Source: Bartonella sp. AR 15-3 (GTDB lineage Bacteria > Pseudomonadota > Alphaproteobacteria > Rhizobiales > Rhizobiaceae). From it: a DNA stretch of 64,000 nt. The notes beneath the pieces were generated by a model. It did not search any database. It saw only the letters and a program-made list of their open reading frames with translations, and was not told the DNA's origin. The translations under genes and the position numbers were made by a program. The stretch lies in the NCBI RefSeq assembly GCF_002022445.1, contig NZ_MUYE01000001.1:930001-994000 (forward strand). The letters are read 5' to 3'. Every line of letters starts with the position of its first letter. Within the stretch, counting starts at the first letter, position 1. Shown one piece after another: positions 49,631 through 59,170 of this stretch.

Positions 49631-49685
49631 ACAATATTGATATTAACTTAGATAAAAAAGGCAGGATTTTATCCTGCCTTTTTTA
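48003..49685 (+). repeat. Duplicated 3' block, copy 2 (pairs with 44345-46030)
   Basis: Second copy of the linker, barrel and terminator block. Differences from copy 1 are scattered single bases plus a cluster near 49400-49470; the rest is identical over long stretches. Confidence 0.9.
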
Positions 49686-49686
49686 T
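49654..49686 (+). terminator. Terminator after the intact autotransporter
   Basis: GGCAGGAT, three bases, ATCCTGCC, then six T. It is the same hairpin as after the first copy, differing only in one flanking base. Confidence 0.92.
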
Positions 49687-49775
49687 AATAATCCCATTCA
49701 CGAAACCTATCTTCTTTTATCCTTATAAAGAGAAAAATAAATTATATTACCTCTTTACTAAAATAGCATTATGTA

Positions 49776-52040
49776 TCAAAAACGATAACGTAGCTTTCCG
49801 GAAAAAGATGCTCCAGATATACCAGTTTTTGATAACCTTTGCTGATAACTAGCATCACCATGCACAAGAATATTCTTAGTTAACTGCATACTAACGCCTA
49901 AACCACCCTCAATAGCAGATCCCATAGAATCAAGGTAAAAAGTGTCACCAACTTCTATGGCATTGCTATACTTAAGAGTTTTTATAATATTCATTTTTCC
50001 ATAATAAGAAATGAAACTATCCTTTTCAATAACAGGAACAGTTTTAGTTAAACGCCCCCCTACACGCACTAACCATTGATTAGGATCCTTCATATTAACT
50101 TTAAGGTTATCACGATCTAAAATAATGTCAAACATCAAACGTTGATAAGCAATTTGTGCCTGCGGTTCAAAAGATACACCTTTAACGCCAGTTGCTAATC
50201 TGTGACCAATAGTTGCAGATAAATTTAACATCTTTGTATCATCAAGTTTCGCCACATTATTGATAACAGCAGTTTTAATATGCCCTTTCACGATACCATA
50301 AGAAAAGAGTGTATTCATATACAAATTGTTATCATGTTGCATATTACTGAAAACTGAAATCGAATACTTATCAAGGGTACTTTTAGCAGAATCTTTCATA
50401 TCTTTTGGAGTAAAAAATAGCTGACCATAAGTTCCAAACAAACCGACACGTGCAACCGTATTTCTATTTTCAAAAGAACCTAACACAATACCAGTTTGGA
50501 GAGCAGCATAATCCATATCCGCACCATAACCATATTGTAATGGATTGCGAGTAGATGAGAAAGCTACTACATTACCATAAGAGGATAAAAAGAAGGAATT
50601 CCTTCTATTGCTTCCTACAGAATTTAATGTTTCTGGCATATCAGCTAATATACCGTTCTGATGGCTCATATCAGAGAAACCAGCAAAGAATAGAGCATTT
50701 GGCGTAACCAAATAACTAGCCATTTGTGGTACAAGAGCTTTGACTTGTGCTTCAGAATCAACATAGTCATTTTTAAAATTGAACTTCAAAATATTAGAAG
50801 TCCCTTTTTCCGTACTAGATGTAGCATTAAGAACATACTTATAAGGCAAGTCGCCTATCACAGTATAACCATGAGCTAATTGGAAAGAATCTTCATTTGC
50901 ATGCCCTTTAACCTCAACAATTGTTACTCCTTCCGGTGAAAAAGTAACTCCACCTCTAGTAATAGATTTTAAATAGACTTTTTCTGAGTTTTCTGTGTCA
51001 TTTACTTCAGTCTGCGGCTCAACGTAATTAATATGAACTGTAGTAATACCCTCTACATCAGCTTCAATTACAAGTTTATCAGAATCGTTCAATCCCGTAT
51101 TAAAATAAATATTCGCATCATTAATCGCGACATACCGTGCAACACCACCTGAGTACGGAGCTTTTATGTGCAAAGTTTGGTAAATATCATCTTTAAAATA
51201 ATTCTTTTTTTGATCGAACATAATAGCACTGTTATCAAGTACAAGCATATGCAAAACAGATTCTTGCCGTTCCGTTATAGACCTTTTTTCCTGTCTACTA
51301 ACTGCTTCTTTTCTAATAACTGGTATGATCCATTTTGAACCATTTTGAAGAGTCAAAAATGAATATTGTGCTCCGAAAGCCTCTGCCTGGCCTTCTAAAA
51401 CAGAATGATCTGCATTAACTCTCAACATCTCAGAATAATTCATATTCGTTTGATCATTATAAAAAGCCTTGCTGCTTAATAAAATCCTAGAACGGATTTC
51501 TGAATCATTAAGGACTACAATACCTGATCCTAATGCAGCAATCCCTCTGTCAGATAAAATTTTTGTATTGGTAAGCTGTACCTGACTTGGAGAATAGAAG
51601 CAAAGCTTTGCTTGTGCTTGTTTTCTTTGTACTTGTGCTTTCTTCTTGCAGAAAAAGCGCTCATATCCGAAGCGAATACCATAGCCAAAATAATTATTAC
51701 GCCCAGAACTAATACCACTAACTTCTATAGTTGAATCTTTAAAAGACATTCTAGATACGTATGCAGGCATTACACCTATAAGCCCCGTTCGTAAATTAAT
51801 CCCTGTAGCATCGAATTTTTTAGCCCTAGATGCAATCCCCACATATTCTGATATAAGTTGCTCCTCATTAATTACAACAGCATCATCAACTGCAATGACT
51901 GCAACTAAATCATTACTAACAAAATTTTTCTTACTTTGTGTCACTTGACCTTGTGCCGCTTCTGCTAAGCCTACACTTAAAGCACAAACCGCATTAAACA
52001 AAAACGATATAATAAAACACAACACCTTATTCATGGCCAT
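49776..52040 (-). CDS. Third autotransporter, divergent Iba-like protein
   Basis: From the ATG at 52040 this is a 754-residue protein with a signal peptide (about 1-30, ending VGLAEAAQG) and a shorter passenger with fewer recognisable coils. Its C-terminal barrel is clearly related to the other two: VKALVPQMASYLVTPNALFF, NSFFLSSYGN and the ending SGKLRYRF. It is on the opposite strand and has many barrel substitutions, so it is an older paralogue. The frame opens earlier with TTG at 52058, and a second ATG at 52034 is also possible. Confidence 0.82.
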   Translation of the reverse strand: MAMNKVLCFIISFLFNAVCALSVGLAEAAQGQVTQSKKNFVSNDLVAVIAVDDAVVINEEQLISEYVGIASRAKKFDATGINLRTGLIGVMPAYVSRMSFKDSTIEVSGISSGRNNYFGYGIRFGYERFFCKKKAQVQRKQAQAKLCFYSPSQVQLTNTKILSDRGIAALGSGIVVLNDSEIRSRILLSSKAFYNDQTNMNYSEMLRVNADHSVLEGQAEAFGAQYSFLTLQNGSKWIIPVIRKEAVSRQEKRSITERQESVLHMLVLDNSAIMFDQKKNYFKDDIYQTLHIKAPYSGGVARYVAINDANIYFNTGLNDSDKLVIEADVEGITTVHINYVEPQTEVNDTENSEKVYLKSITRGGVTFSPEGVTIVEVKGHANEDSFQLAHGYTVIGDLPYKYVLNATSSTEKGTSNILKFNFKNDYVDSEAQVKALVPQMASYLVTPNALFFAGFSDMSHQNGILADMPETLNSVGSNRRNSFFLSSYGNVVAFSSTRNPLQYGYGADMDYAALQTGIVLGSFENRNTVARVGLFGTYGQLFFTPKDMKDSAKSTLDKYSISVFSNMQHDNNLYMNTLFSYGIVKGHIKTAVINNVAKLDDTKMLNLSATIGHRLATGVKGVSFEPQAQIAYQRLMFDIILDRDNLKVNMKDPNQWLVRVGGRLTKTVPVIEKDSFISYYGKMNIIKTLKYSNAIEVGDTFYLDSMGSAIEGGLGVSMQLTKNILVHGDASYQQRLSKTGISGASFSGKLRYRF

Positions 52041-52601
52041 ACTCACCGCCTTACGCAATAGTTGAACTTAAAATGGATTTAATATAAAAAATATTTAATG
52101 TCAAAATCGAAAAGCTTAGTTATCATTTCTATTAGAGACATGTTAATAATTTAAAATTCCAGAATAAATTCAAGCATTTAATATATATATTGACTGTTGA
52201 TTTATTTTGATAATTAGGATCATAATGAATTTTAATTATCTAAAATTGTTGTTTATTTACAACATTTTCCTGACACCGAGCTCACAGCGGACAATAGTGC
52301 TAATCTTTTACTGAAAATAATATCAAAAGCGATTGATTTTATAGCAACTATTTTATTTGAATATAATGTTACAAGCGGAATTGTTATGAAAAGAATACGA
52401 TCTCCATTTATAATAAATAAACTTAAATAAAGGTTTATCAAGATTTATGAAATGTTAGTGACTTAGTGTAGGTTCAATAATAACGAGCCAACCGGTTTAG
52501 TCACTTACGACGCTTTTCCAATCAGTCTTAGAGGTTCAAACACTGAATATTCAAGGAGTAATAAATTATAATTCTATTAATTTATAAGCTTAAATACAAC
52601 T
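52041..52601. other. Intergenic region between third autotransporter and fliP
   Basis: 560 AT-rich bases, no recognised gene. It should contain the autotransporter promoter. No flagellar promoter motif is present, as expected since fliP is the last gene of its unit. Confidence 0.4.
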
Positions 52602-53354
52602 TTAAAACGATCTTACTAAGCTTCCAACTAATAAATTCCATCCATCGATTAATACAAAAAAAAGAATTTTAAATGGTAGAGAAATAACCGTTGGTGGCAA
52701 CATCATCATTCCCATTGACATTGTCAACGTGGCGACCACAAGATCTATCACTAAAAAAGGGAGAACAATAAGGAAACCTATTTCAAATCCACGACGTAAT
52801 TCAGAAATCATAAAAGCAGGAATTAAAACTCGAAAATCAACATCAGAGCCTGTTTTAACTTGCAGAGAAGGATCAGAGAGATCAACAAATAAATCAAGAT
52901 CTTTCTCGCGAACCTGTGATATCATAAATTCTCGAAAGGGCTGGCTAATTTTTTCTATCGCTTGTTGTTCACTGATTTTGTTACTTACTAAAGGTTGTAC
53001 TCCCTGCTCCCATGCCGTATTAAATGTCGGAGCCATTACATAAAAGGACATAAATAAAGCTAATGAAATCATCACAAGATTAGAAGGCGTTGTCTGTAAC
53101 CCTAAACCTGTCCGCAACAGTGAAAAAGCAATAGCAAAACGAGTAAAACTGGTAACCATGATTAATAAACCAGGAGCCACTGATAAAATAGTCAATAAGC
53201 CGAAAAATTGGACAATCCGCCCACTAATTGAGCCTTCAGGATAAGAAAATAATCCAGCAAGACTACTAGCATTTTCAGGACCTGTTTTTTGTGCAAAAGC
53301 GACTGTTGTTGTTAACAACAATATCATCAATACAAAACCGCCAAGCTGCTTCAT
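52602..53354 (-). CDS. fliP: Flagellar export apparatus protein FliP
   Basis: The 250-residue protein has an N-terminal signal segment and four membrane helices. The signature RTGLGLQTTPSNLVMISLAL and VMAPTFNTAWEQGVQPLVSN identify it. FliP makes up the core of the export gate with FliQ and FliR. Its ATG overlaps the fliL stop by four bases. It is the last gene of the flgB unit. Confidence 0.94.
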   Translation of the reverse strand: MKQLGGFVLMILLLTTTVAFAQKTGPENASSLAGLFSYPEGSISGRIVQFFGLLTILSVAPGLLIMVTSFTRFAIAFSLLRTGLGLQTTPSNLVMISLALFMSFYVMAPTFNTAWEQGVQPLVSNKISEQQAIEKISQPFREFMISQVREKDLDLFVDLSDPSLQVKTGSDVDFRVLIPAFMISELRRGFEIGFLIVLPFLVIDLVVATLTMSMGMMMLPPTVISLPFKILFFVLIDGWNLLVGSLVRSF

Positions 53355-53851
53355 TGTTCTACCACCAAGCTTGAAATCAAAATATTACTTACTTTGTTGC
53401 CAGAACGAATTCTAGCACGATCTAAAAGATCAGCACGCAAATTCATTAATCCCGATGGCCCTTTGATCTGATCGATTGTAGCTTGTCGCAAAAACGCTAA
53501 AAAATCATTTGATATATCCGCTGTCAGAGTAGCTGCAATATTCTCATCAGGCTTAATAACTAAAGAGACCTCCATTCGAATCCAAGCATTTTCTGGTACT
53601 GCAATATTGGTCACAATAGGAGGCAAAATAACGATATGAGAATCAGCAGCAATAAGATTCTCTGAAGTTTTTGTCACTGGTAATTCTTTAAAATTACTAG
53701 AAGTTGGCGCCATTTCCCGACTCACCCATGCTCCTAAAAACCACCCAGAAGCTACAGCAACTAATGTCAAAACAAATACAACAACCAAGAAGATTTTCAA
53801 GCTACTTTCTTGTTGCACAATGTTTTTTTCTTTTTTCGGCTCTTCTGCCAT
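53351..53851 (-). CDS. fliL: Flagellar basal body-associated protein FliL
   Basis: The 166-residue protein has one N-terminal membrane helix (SLKIFLVVVFVLTLVAVASG) and a periplasmic domain with the FliL segment APTSSNFKELP to VVTNIAVPENAWIRMEVSLV. FliL associates with the stator and the basal body. It follows flgH after about 115 bases. Confidence 0.9.
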   Translation of the reverse strand: MAEEPKKEKNIVQQESSLKIFLVVVFVLTLVAVASGWFLGAWVSREMAPTSSNFKELPVTKTSENLIAADSHIVILPPIVTNIAVPENAWIRMEVSLVIKPDENIAATLTADISNDFLAFLRQATIDQIKGPSGLMNLRADLLDRARIRSGNKVSNILISSLVVEQ

Positions 53852-53966
53852 AAAATTTCCCTGTTACATAAATCTTCTTATATAAACAATGCAATAAAAG
53901 TTACTTTTGACAATCTTCTATTTTTTGATAATAAACAATAAAATTAAAAACTTATATACTCATTCC

Positions 53967-54704
53967 TTAAAAAGGTGCAATCTGATTGAGCAATTGCTGA
54001 CCATAAGGAGGTTGTTGTATTTCACTCATACGTCCACGGCCTCCATATGAAATGCGCGCTTCAGCAATTTTATCATAGTCAATCATATTATTGCCTGAAA
54101 TATCACGTGGACGAACCAATCCTGCAATATTGAGAATACGCAATTCATTATTAACCCGAACTTCCTGTGAACCATTAATGACCAAATTACCATTTGGCAA
54201 AACATTTGTTACAATAGCTGCAATAGACAAACGAATATTTTCTTGTCTTTCTACTTTAGTATCCCCTTTAGACTGACTCGATGACTCACCTTCAATACTA
54301 CCAGCAAGCTTATCCATGAATGAATATCCAGCTCCAATTGTATATTTGGAACTGGAATCACGTTTTAAATCACTTTTATTGTTCAAACTAGCACGATCAT
54401 TAATGAAGATTTGCACAGTCAAGACATCACCCGGCTTCATTGCACGAGGATCCCGGTAAAAGCTATTAGCGCTTGAACGATAAAGCGAATATCGACTTTC
54501 ACTTGGTGCTGGTGGATAAACACTTGCGGTATGCGAAGAAGCATATCCTAAATCAGCACGAACCGGTGAAAAACTTGGTGCTGAATTAAAATCTTTTACA
54601 TTATAAGAACAACTGGTCAATATTATAGAAATGGTAGTCAATTTAATTGCTACACACAAAAAAGAAGAGTATTTGTTTTTACTTTTTATCTGTTTTACTT
54701 GCAT
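53967..54704 (-). CDS. flgH: Flagellar L-ring protein FlgH
   Basis: From the ATG at 54704 it is a 245-residue lipoprotein with lipobox ILTSC. The body carries RDPRAMKPGDVLTVQIFIND and NLVINGSQEVRVNNELRILN, with the C-terminus YGGRGRMSEIQQPPYGQQLL. FlgH forms the outer-membrane L-ring. The frame extends upstream to 54764, but that start overlaps motE and would put 20 charged residues before the signal peptide, so I use 54704. Confidence 0.92.
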   Translation of the reverse strand: MQVKQIKSKNKYSSFLCVAIKLTTISIILTSCSYNVKDFNSAPSFSPVRADLGYASSHTASVYPPAPSESRYSLYRSSANSFYRDPRAMKPGDVLTVQIFINDRASLNNKSDLKRDSSSKYTIGAGYSFMDKLAGSIEGESSSQSKGDTKVERQENIRLSIAAIVTNVLPNGNLVINGSQEVRVNNELRILNIAGLVRPRDISGNNMIDYDKIAEARISYGGRGRMSEIQQPPYGQQLLNQIAPF

Positions 54705-54732
54705 AATTATCTTATCTTTACTTCTATCGTGC

Positions 54733-55440
54733 TTATTTCTTTTTTGTAGATACTTGTTGTGCACTCATTAATATTTGAGTTAATCCAGCTGATTTTTCAG
54801 GCGGTAATTCATTCATAATGGCACTCGATACTTTAGGACTCAATTTAAGTACAAGCGAAGCTGCAACAAGATCGTTCATCAAAGCCAATTGAGCAGCTGC
54901 AGCATCAGGGCGCATTTTCGTAATAATTTCAACTAAAGAATTCTCTGCCATTGATAAAAACTCATTGCGCTTATTAAGCCAAACTTGATATTCACTCTGT
55001 TTTTCTTCTAAAGTCTTCACACGTTCATTAATTTGATCGCGTAATTCTTGTAATTGTTGACGCTGTAGCTGAAAACGCGCATCTGCTGCCTGACTCCCAA
55101 TATTGCTACAAAAACGCTCTATTTCTTTTGTATTTATCCCAGATATCCCCTCAGATTTTTCTCCAGATTTTTCTTGTATCAATGAAATAATAGGAGCTTT
55201 TGTCTCTACCACAGCCTCTGTTGGCTCCTTCAACTGAGCTGACTGATGAGATACAGTTTCAATTTTTGGTTTAGCGACTTCAGCAGACACTGGTGTCTGT
55301 TTTGCATTCTCTTCAGATGAAGGAATCTTATTTGGTGTAGGAATTGGCACAGGTACATTTTTCACGTCCCCCCTCCCGACGGGCAAAGCCACGAATATTG
55401 CTATAAATAGGGAAAAAATATAAAATTGTAATTTTATCAT
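54733..55440 (-). CDS. motE: MotE-like periplasmic chaperone for MotC
   Basis: The 235-residue protein has a signal peptide (about 1-25), a Pro/Glu/Lys linker, a coiled coil (FQLQRQQLQELRDQINERVK and on, about 125-160) and a C-terminal region resembling MgtE N-terminal domains (KMRPDAAAAQLALMND, then VSSAIMNELPPEKSAGLTQI). In Sinorhizobium MotE, located between flgI and flgH, is the folding chaperone for MotC; the same position and features hold here. Its ATG overlaps the flgI stop. Confidence 0.85.
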   Translation of the reverse strand: MIKLQFYIFSLFIAIFVALPVGRGDVKNVPVPIPTPNKIPSSEENAKQTPVSAEVAKPKIETVSHQSAQLKEPTEAVVETKAPIISLIQEKSGEKSEGISGINTKEIERFCSNIGSQAADARFQLQRQQLQELRDQINERVKTLEEKQSEYQVWLNKRNEFLSMAENSLVEIITKMRPDAAAAQLALMNDLVAASLVLKLSPKVSSAIMNELPPEKSAGLTQILMSAQQVSTKKK

Positions 55441-56657
55441 TGCACAACAAGCTCCGCATGAAGAGCGCCCGAGGTTTTAATTGCCTGCAGAACTGCTATA
55501 ATTGCTGTTGGTTTGACACCAATTTGATTTAATCCTTTAACGAGACTATCTAAATCAACACCACTCAAAATACCAATATTAGATAGTGACTGATCAACAT
55601 CAATTGATGTTCTCGGAACCACAATTGTATCACCTGTTTCACTAAAAGGATTGGGCTGTGAAACACTCGGTTCCTCCGTTACACGTACTGTTAAGCTACC
55701 ATGTGAAATAGCAACACGTGAAACGCGTACTTTTTCACCAATAACAACAGTTCCCGTACGTTCATCAACAACTACACGTGCTATCTCATCAGTAGGAATA
55801 GGTAAGCCTTCAATTTCAGCAATAAAGCGTGCAACTGAAATATTGCGTGGTTTGTTTAAAACAATGGTTTTTGCATCACGCTCTCTAGCAACACTTTGTT
55901 TATAACGCTTATTAGCAAAAATATTAATTAGATCAGACATACGAACTGCTGTTGAAAAATCAGAATTCCGTAACTCTATAATAATCTCGTTACTATGATT
56001 GAAATTTCCATCAACCTTGCGTTCTACAAGTGCACCATTTGGAATACGACCCGATGTAGGTACACCTTGGGTTACACTTTCCGCCGCTCCCTTAGCAGCA
56101 AAACCAGAAATAACCATATTACCTTGTGCCACTGCATAAGTTTTACCATCTGCTCCAAGAAGCGGCGTCATCACTAATGTGCCCCCTTGTAAAGATGTTG
56201 CATCTCCCAAAGAAGAAACGGTTACATCAATCCGTGATCCTGGAGTTGCAAAAGGCATCATTTCAGCAGTTACAATAACAGCAGCTATATTATTGACACG
56301 CGATGCACCAGCAGGAGGGCTAATTCCTAAATTATCCAGCATAGCCCTCATAGATTGCTCTGTAAAAGGTGCATTTCGTAAAGAGTCACCCGTACCATTT
56401 AAACCAATTACCAAACCATAACCCACCAATTGATTAGAACGAACACCCTGAACAACCGCAATATCTTTTAAACGGGCTACTGCACTTGAACGTGCTAAAT
56501 CCGAATAATGCATTTGTGCGGGATGACCGCCCGAACCTAACCAAGCAGCATCAGCTTCCGCTGTAGAGTTATATTGTTCAACATTTTTCCCACCTTCATC
56601 TGCAAATGCTGGAATAAAGAGAATACAAAAAGATAAAAAACAAGCAAAAAAACGCAT
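55437..56657 (-). CDS. flgI: Flagellar P-ring protein FlgI
   Basis: The 406-residue protein has a signal peptide (MRFFACFLSFCILFIPAFA) and a long N-terminal extension before ARLKDIAVVQGVRSNQLVGY, the FlgI start. GTGDSLRNAPFTEQSMRAML and SRIDVTVSSLGDATSLQGGT are diagnostic. FlgI polymerises in the periplasmic peptidoglycan with the help of FlgA. It starts five bases after flgA and overlaps motE. Confidence 0.94.
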   Translation of the reverse strand: MRFFACFLSFCILFIPAFADEGGKNVEQYNSTAEADAAWLGSGGHPAQMHYSDLARSSAVARLKDIAVVQGVRSNQLVGYGLVIGLNGTGDSLRNAPFTEQSMRAMLDNLGISPPAGASRVNNIAAVIVTAEMMPFATPGSRIDVTVSSLGDATSLQGGTLVMTPLLGADGKTYAVAQGNMVISGFAAKGAAESVTQGVPTSGRIPNGALVERKVDGNFNHSNEIIIELRNSDFSTAVRMSDLINIFANKRYKQSVARERDAKTIVLNKPRNISVARFIAEIEGLPIPTDEIARVVVDERTGTVVIGEKVRVSRVAISHGSLTVRVTEEPSVSQPNPFSETGDTIVVPRTSIDVDQSLSNIGILSGVDLDSLVKGLNQIGVKPTAIIAVLQAIKTSGALHAELVVQ

Positions 56658-56662
56658 AACTA

Positions 56663-57121
56663 TTAAAAACCTACTCTTACATCACCATTTTGCAAAACGG
56701 TTCCCGTAACCACACGCCCTGAATCGGAGTTGCGAACACGAATGACATCACCAGAAGATCCCGACTGTAAAACAACCCCTAGAGCTGTAATTTGCAAATT
56801 ATGTGCTTGAAAAATCAACTTTGTTGCCTGACCACGTTCGACCAAAACTGGATCTCCCAAAGAAGAAAGAGAAATAGGCCGGCCTGCTGTTAAAGTACGT
56901 TTTGCCACCTTATGAAGAATTTGTTTCATATCCATCACATACAAGGAAGCTGCATCAGATTTAATAAAAAAATGCTTTTCGCTTAAACCTATATCGCTTA
57001 TACGCTGACCAGCATAAATAGACTTATCAGGAACCAGAAAACTAATCCGATCAGCATAAGCTGCTGTTAATAAACAAAATGAAAGCAAAAAATTTATAAG
57101 CAAAAGCCAAAGATTTTTCAT
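56663..57121 (-). CDS. flgA: Flagellar P-ring assembly chaperone FlgA
   Basis: The 152-residue protein has a signal peptide (about 1-24) and an SAF-like domain: LTAGRPISLSSLGDPVLVER, then the C-terminus VIRVRNSDSGRVVTGTVLQN. FlgA chaperones FlgI in the periplasm. It lies five bases after flgG. Confidence 0.92.
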   Translation of the reverse strand: MKNLWLLLINFLLSFCLLTAAYADRISFLVPDKSIYAGQRISDIGLSEKHFFIKSDAASLYVMDMKQILHKVAKRTLTAGRPISLSSLGDPVLVERGQATKLIFQAHNLQITALGVVLQSGSSGDVIRVRNSDSGRVVTGTVLQNGDVRVGF

Positions 57122-57126
57122 ACCAT

Positions 57127-57921
57127 TTACCTCAGATTTTTAGAAACAACCGCTGCCATTTCATCTGATGCTTGAATAACTTTAGAATTCATTTCATAAG
57201 AACGCTGTGCTGCAATAAGCTCTGTCATTTCTTTGACTGGATCAACATTAGAAGTTTCAAGCATTGCTTGCATAATGCTGCCATATCCATCCTCCTTTGG
57301 ATCTCCTGGAACCGGCGCACCAGAAGCCTGTGTTTCACGGAAAAGATTATCTCCTATCGGCTCTAGACCTACCTCATTAACAAAATTCACTAAACGAAGC
57401 CGTCCCGCTTCTACAGCATTAGGATCTGTATCCGTTTGATAATAAATTGTCCCATCAGAACTGACTGTAATATTTTTGCTCCCTATAGGAATAGTAACAA
57501 CAGGCTGCACTAAATTGCCATCTAACGTTATTATCTGCCCTGTTTCACTCAAATTAAAAGCACCTGAACGAGTATAAAAAACATTCCCATTAGGATCTTG
57601 TATTTCAAACCAACCATTTCCATTAATAGCGAGATCCAAAGCATTACCAGTTTGCACAAAAGCCCCCTGCGTATTAACCGTACGAACAGCAGCAGTACGC
57701 ACACCCATCCCAATCATTGCTCCTTCAGGTATAATAGCTTGATTAAGCATATTAGGAACACCAACTGCACGATCTGCAACATACATCAAGTCTGCAAATT
57801 CTGCACGCCCACGCTTGAAACCCGTTGTGTTAATATTCGCCATATTATTAGCAATAACATCAAGATTAGTTTGCTGGGCAGCCATACCCGTTGCTGCAAT
57901 TGACAATGATTTCATGACCAT
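57127..57921 (-). CDS. flgG: Flagellar distal rod protein FlgG
   Basis: The 264-residue rod protein begins [33 protein letters not shown] and ends [19 protein letters not shown]. FlgG forms the distal rod, which runs through the P and L rings. The gene is 40 bases after fliE. Two in-frame ATGs (57921 and 57915) are possible starts. Confidence 0.95.
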   Translation of the reverse strand: MVMKSLSIAATGMAAQQTNLDVIANNMANINTTGFKRGRAEFADLMYVADRAVGVPNMLNQAIIPEGAMIGMGVRTAAVRTVNTQGAFVQTGNALDLAINGNGWFEIQDPNGNVFYTRSGAFNLSETGQIITLDGNLVQPVVTIPIGSKNITVSSDGTIYYQTDTDPNAVEAGRLRLVNFVNEVGLEPIGDNLFRETQASGAPVPGDPKEDGYGSIMQAMLETSNVDPVKEMTELIAAQRSYEMNSKVIQASDEMAAVVSKNLR

Positions 57922-57961
57922 AATTTTTTCCTATACTTTTCTAAGCGCTATTGTGCTCATA

Positions 57962-58306
57962 CTAAATTTGCATCCGACTTACTTCAAGATATGCTTGTAC
58001 AAGCTTGTCACGAAGAGCAATAGCTGTACTTAAAGACCGTTCAGCCGCCATTACCGAATTCACAACCTCACGCACACCAACATCATTCCCAGAGATTCTA
58101 CCTATAGAAAGACTTTCTGCTGTTTGTAATTTTGTACCAACAACTTCTACAATCTCAGATAAAACCTGATCAAAACTGACTTTGTTTCCTCTTTCAATTA
58201 TACCAGGCGATACCTGCTGCCCATTAAGACTATTGATTTGCGCACTGCCTTGCCCTAACGGATCAAGAACATTATGTGACACAACAGAAGTAAGTGCTTC
58301 AATCAT
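57962..58306 (-). CDS. fliE: Flagellar hook-basal body protein FliE
   Basis: From the ATG at 58306, preceded by AGGAG eight bases upstream, the product is 114 residues and starts MIEALTSVVSHNVLDPLGQG. The frame also opens at 58342, but the ribosome-binding site and the usual family length favour the shorter form. The C-terminus VNSVMAAERSLSTAIALRDK is the FliE signature. FliE joins the rod to the MS-ring. Confidence 0.9.
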   Translation of the reverse strand: MIEALTSVVSHNVLDPLGQGSAQINSLNGQQVSPGIIERGNKVSFDQVLSEIVEVVGTKLQTAESLSIGRISGNDVGVREVVNSVMAAERSLSTAIALRDKLVQAYLEVSRMQI

Positions 58307-58364
58307 TTTATACGCTCCTACAAAGTTCAAACTAAAACCCATTTAATTAAGGTGATAAAACGCC

Positions 58365-58781
58365 TTATCCTTTTAATAAATCAATCGTCTGTGAGACTAA
58401 ATCGCGTGCTTGGCGAATTACTTGTAAATTTGCTTCATATGAGCGATTTGCTTCACGCATATCTGCCATTTCTATAATTGAATTCACATTAGGATATTTC
58501 ACATAACCATTACTATCAGCAGCTAAATGGCCAGGTTCATAACGCATAATAAAAGGCGCTTTATCAGTGCTAATACGTGTCACATGCACACCTTGTGCGT
58601 CAAGGTAAGGATTAAGTATCGCTTCAAAACTCACTGTTTTGCGCTGATAAGGTCGAGCACCTGCTGACTTTCCCGTTGAATTGACATTGGCTAAATTTTC
58701 AGCAATAACACGCAAACGTGTTGACTGAGCACTCAAACCAGTTGTAGCAATCTGTTCTGCCGCAATAAGAAGATCAGACAT
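58365..58781 (-). CDS. flgC: Flagellar proximal rod protein FlgC
   Basis: The 138-residue protein has ATTGLSAQSTRLRVIAENLA, then NVNSTGKSAGARPYQRKTV, and ends EANRSYEANLQVIRQARDLV. FlgC is a proximal rod component. It begins two bases after the flgB stop. Confidence 0.94.
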   Translation of the reverse strand: MSDLLIAAEQIATTGLSAQSTRLRVIAENLANVNSTGKSAGARPYQRKTVSFEAILNPYLDAQGVHVTRISTDKAPFIMRYEPGHLAADSNGYVKYPNVNSIIEMADMREANRSYEANLQVIRQARDLVSQTIDLLKG

Positions 58782-58783
58782 CC

Positions 58784-59170
58784 TTAAGCTCCTCCTCTAA
58801 CTGTTGCCATTGTCATTCGATGAAAAGCTTTTACAATAGCCGTGTTAAGAGATATTTCTCGGCTAACATCTCCTCCTTTACGCATTTCTTCTTCTAAATT
58901 GACATCATTCCCTGAATGAGTAACTTCCATAATACTTTCAGGACGGATAACATGCGTTTCCATACCATTTTCGGTTATATCCATATGATGAATATTCGTT
59001 ACAGCCATAGAAATCGTTTTATTTTGTAAAATAGCTGTAAAGTCCTCTACATCACGAGCTTTATACCCAGGTGTATTTGCATTCGCAACGTTACTCGCAA
59101 TCGCCTTTTGACGAACAGATAACCAATTTGCTTGTTTATTTGCCATCTCAAAAAAATTAACCGAATCCAT
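58784..59170 (-). CDS. flgB: Flagellar proximal rod protein FlgB
   Basis: The 128-residue protein contains ASNVANANTPGYKARDVEDF, the rod signature, and ends with the conserved FHRMTMATVRGGA. FlgB is the first rod subunit. It heads the unit flgB-flgC-fliE-flgG-flgA-flgI-motE-flgH-fliL-fliP, with a candidate flagellar promoter 27 bases upstream. Confidence 0.94.
   Translation of the reverse strand: MDSVNFFEMANKQANWLSVRQKAIASNVANANTPGYKARDVEDFTAILQNKTISMAVTNIHHMDITENGMETHVIRPESIMEVTHSGNDVNLEEEMRKGGDVSREISLNTAIVKAFHRMTMATVRGGA

Noticed and set aside
52253-52441. A 62-codon reverse-strand frame in the spacer before fliP
   Set aside because: No start signal, no recognisable domain, and a product typical of random AT-rich translation.
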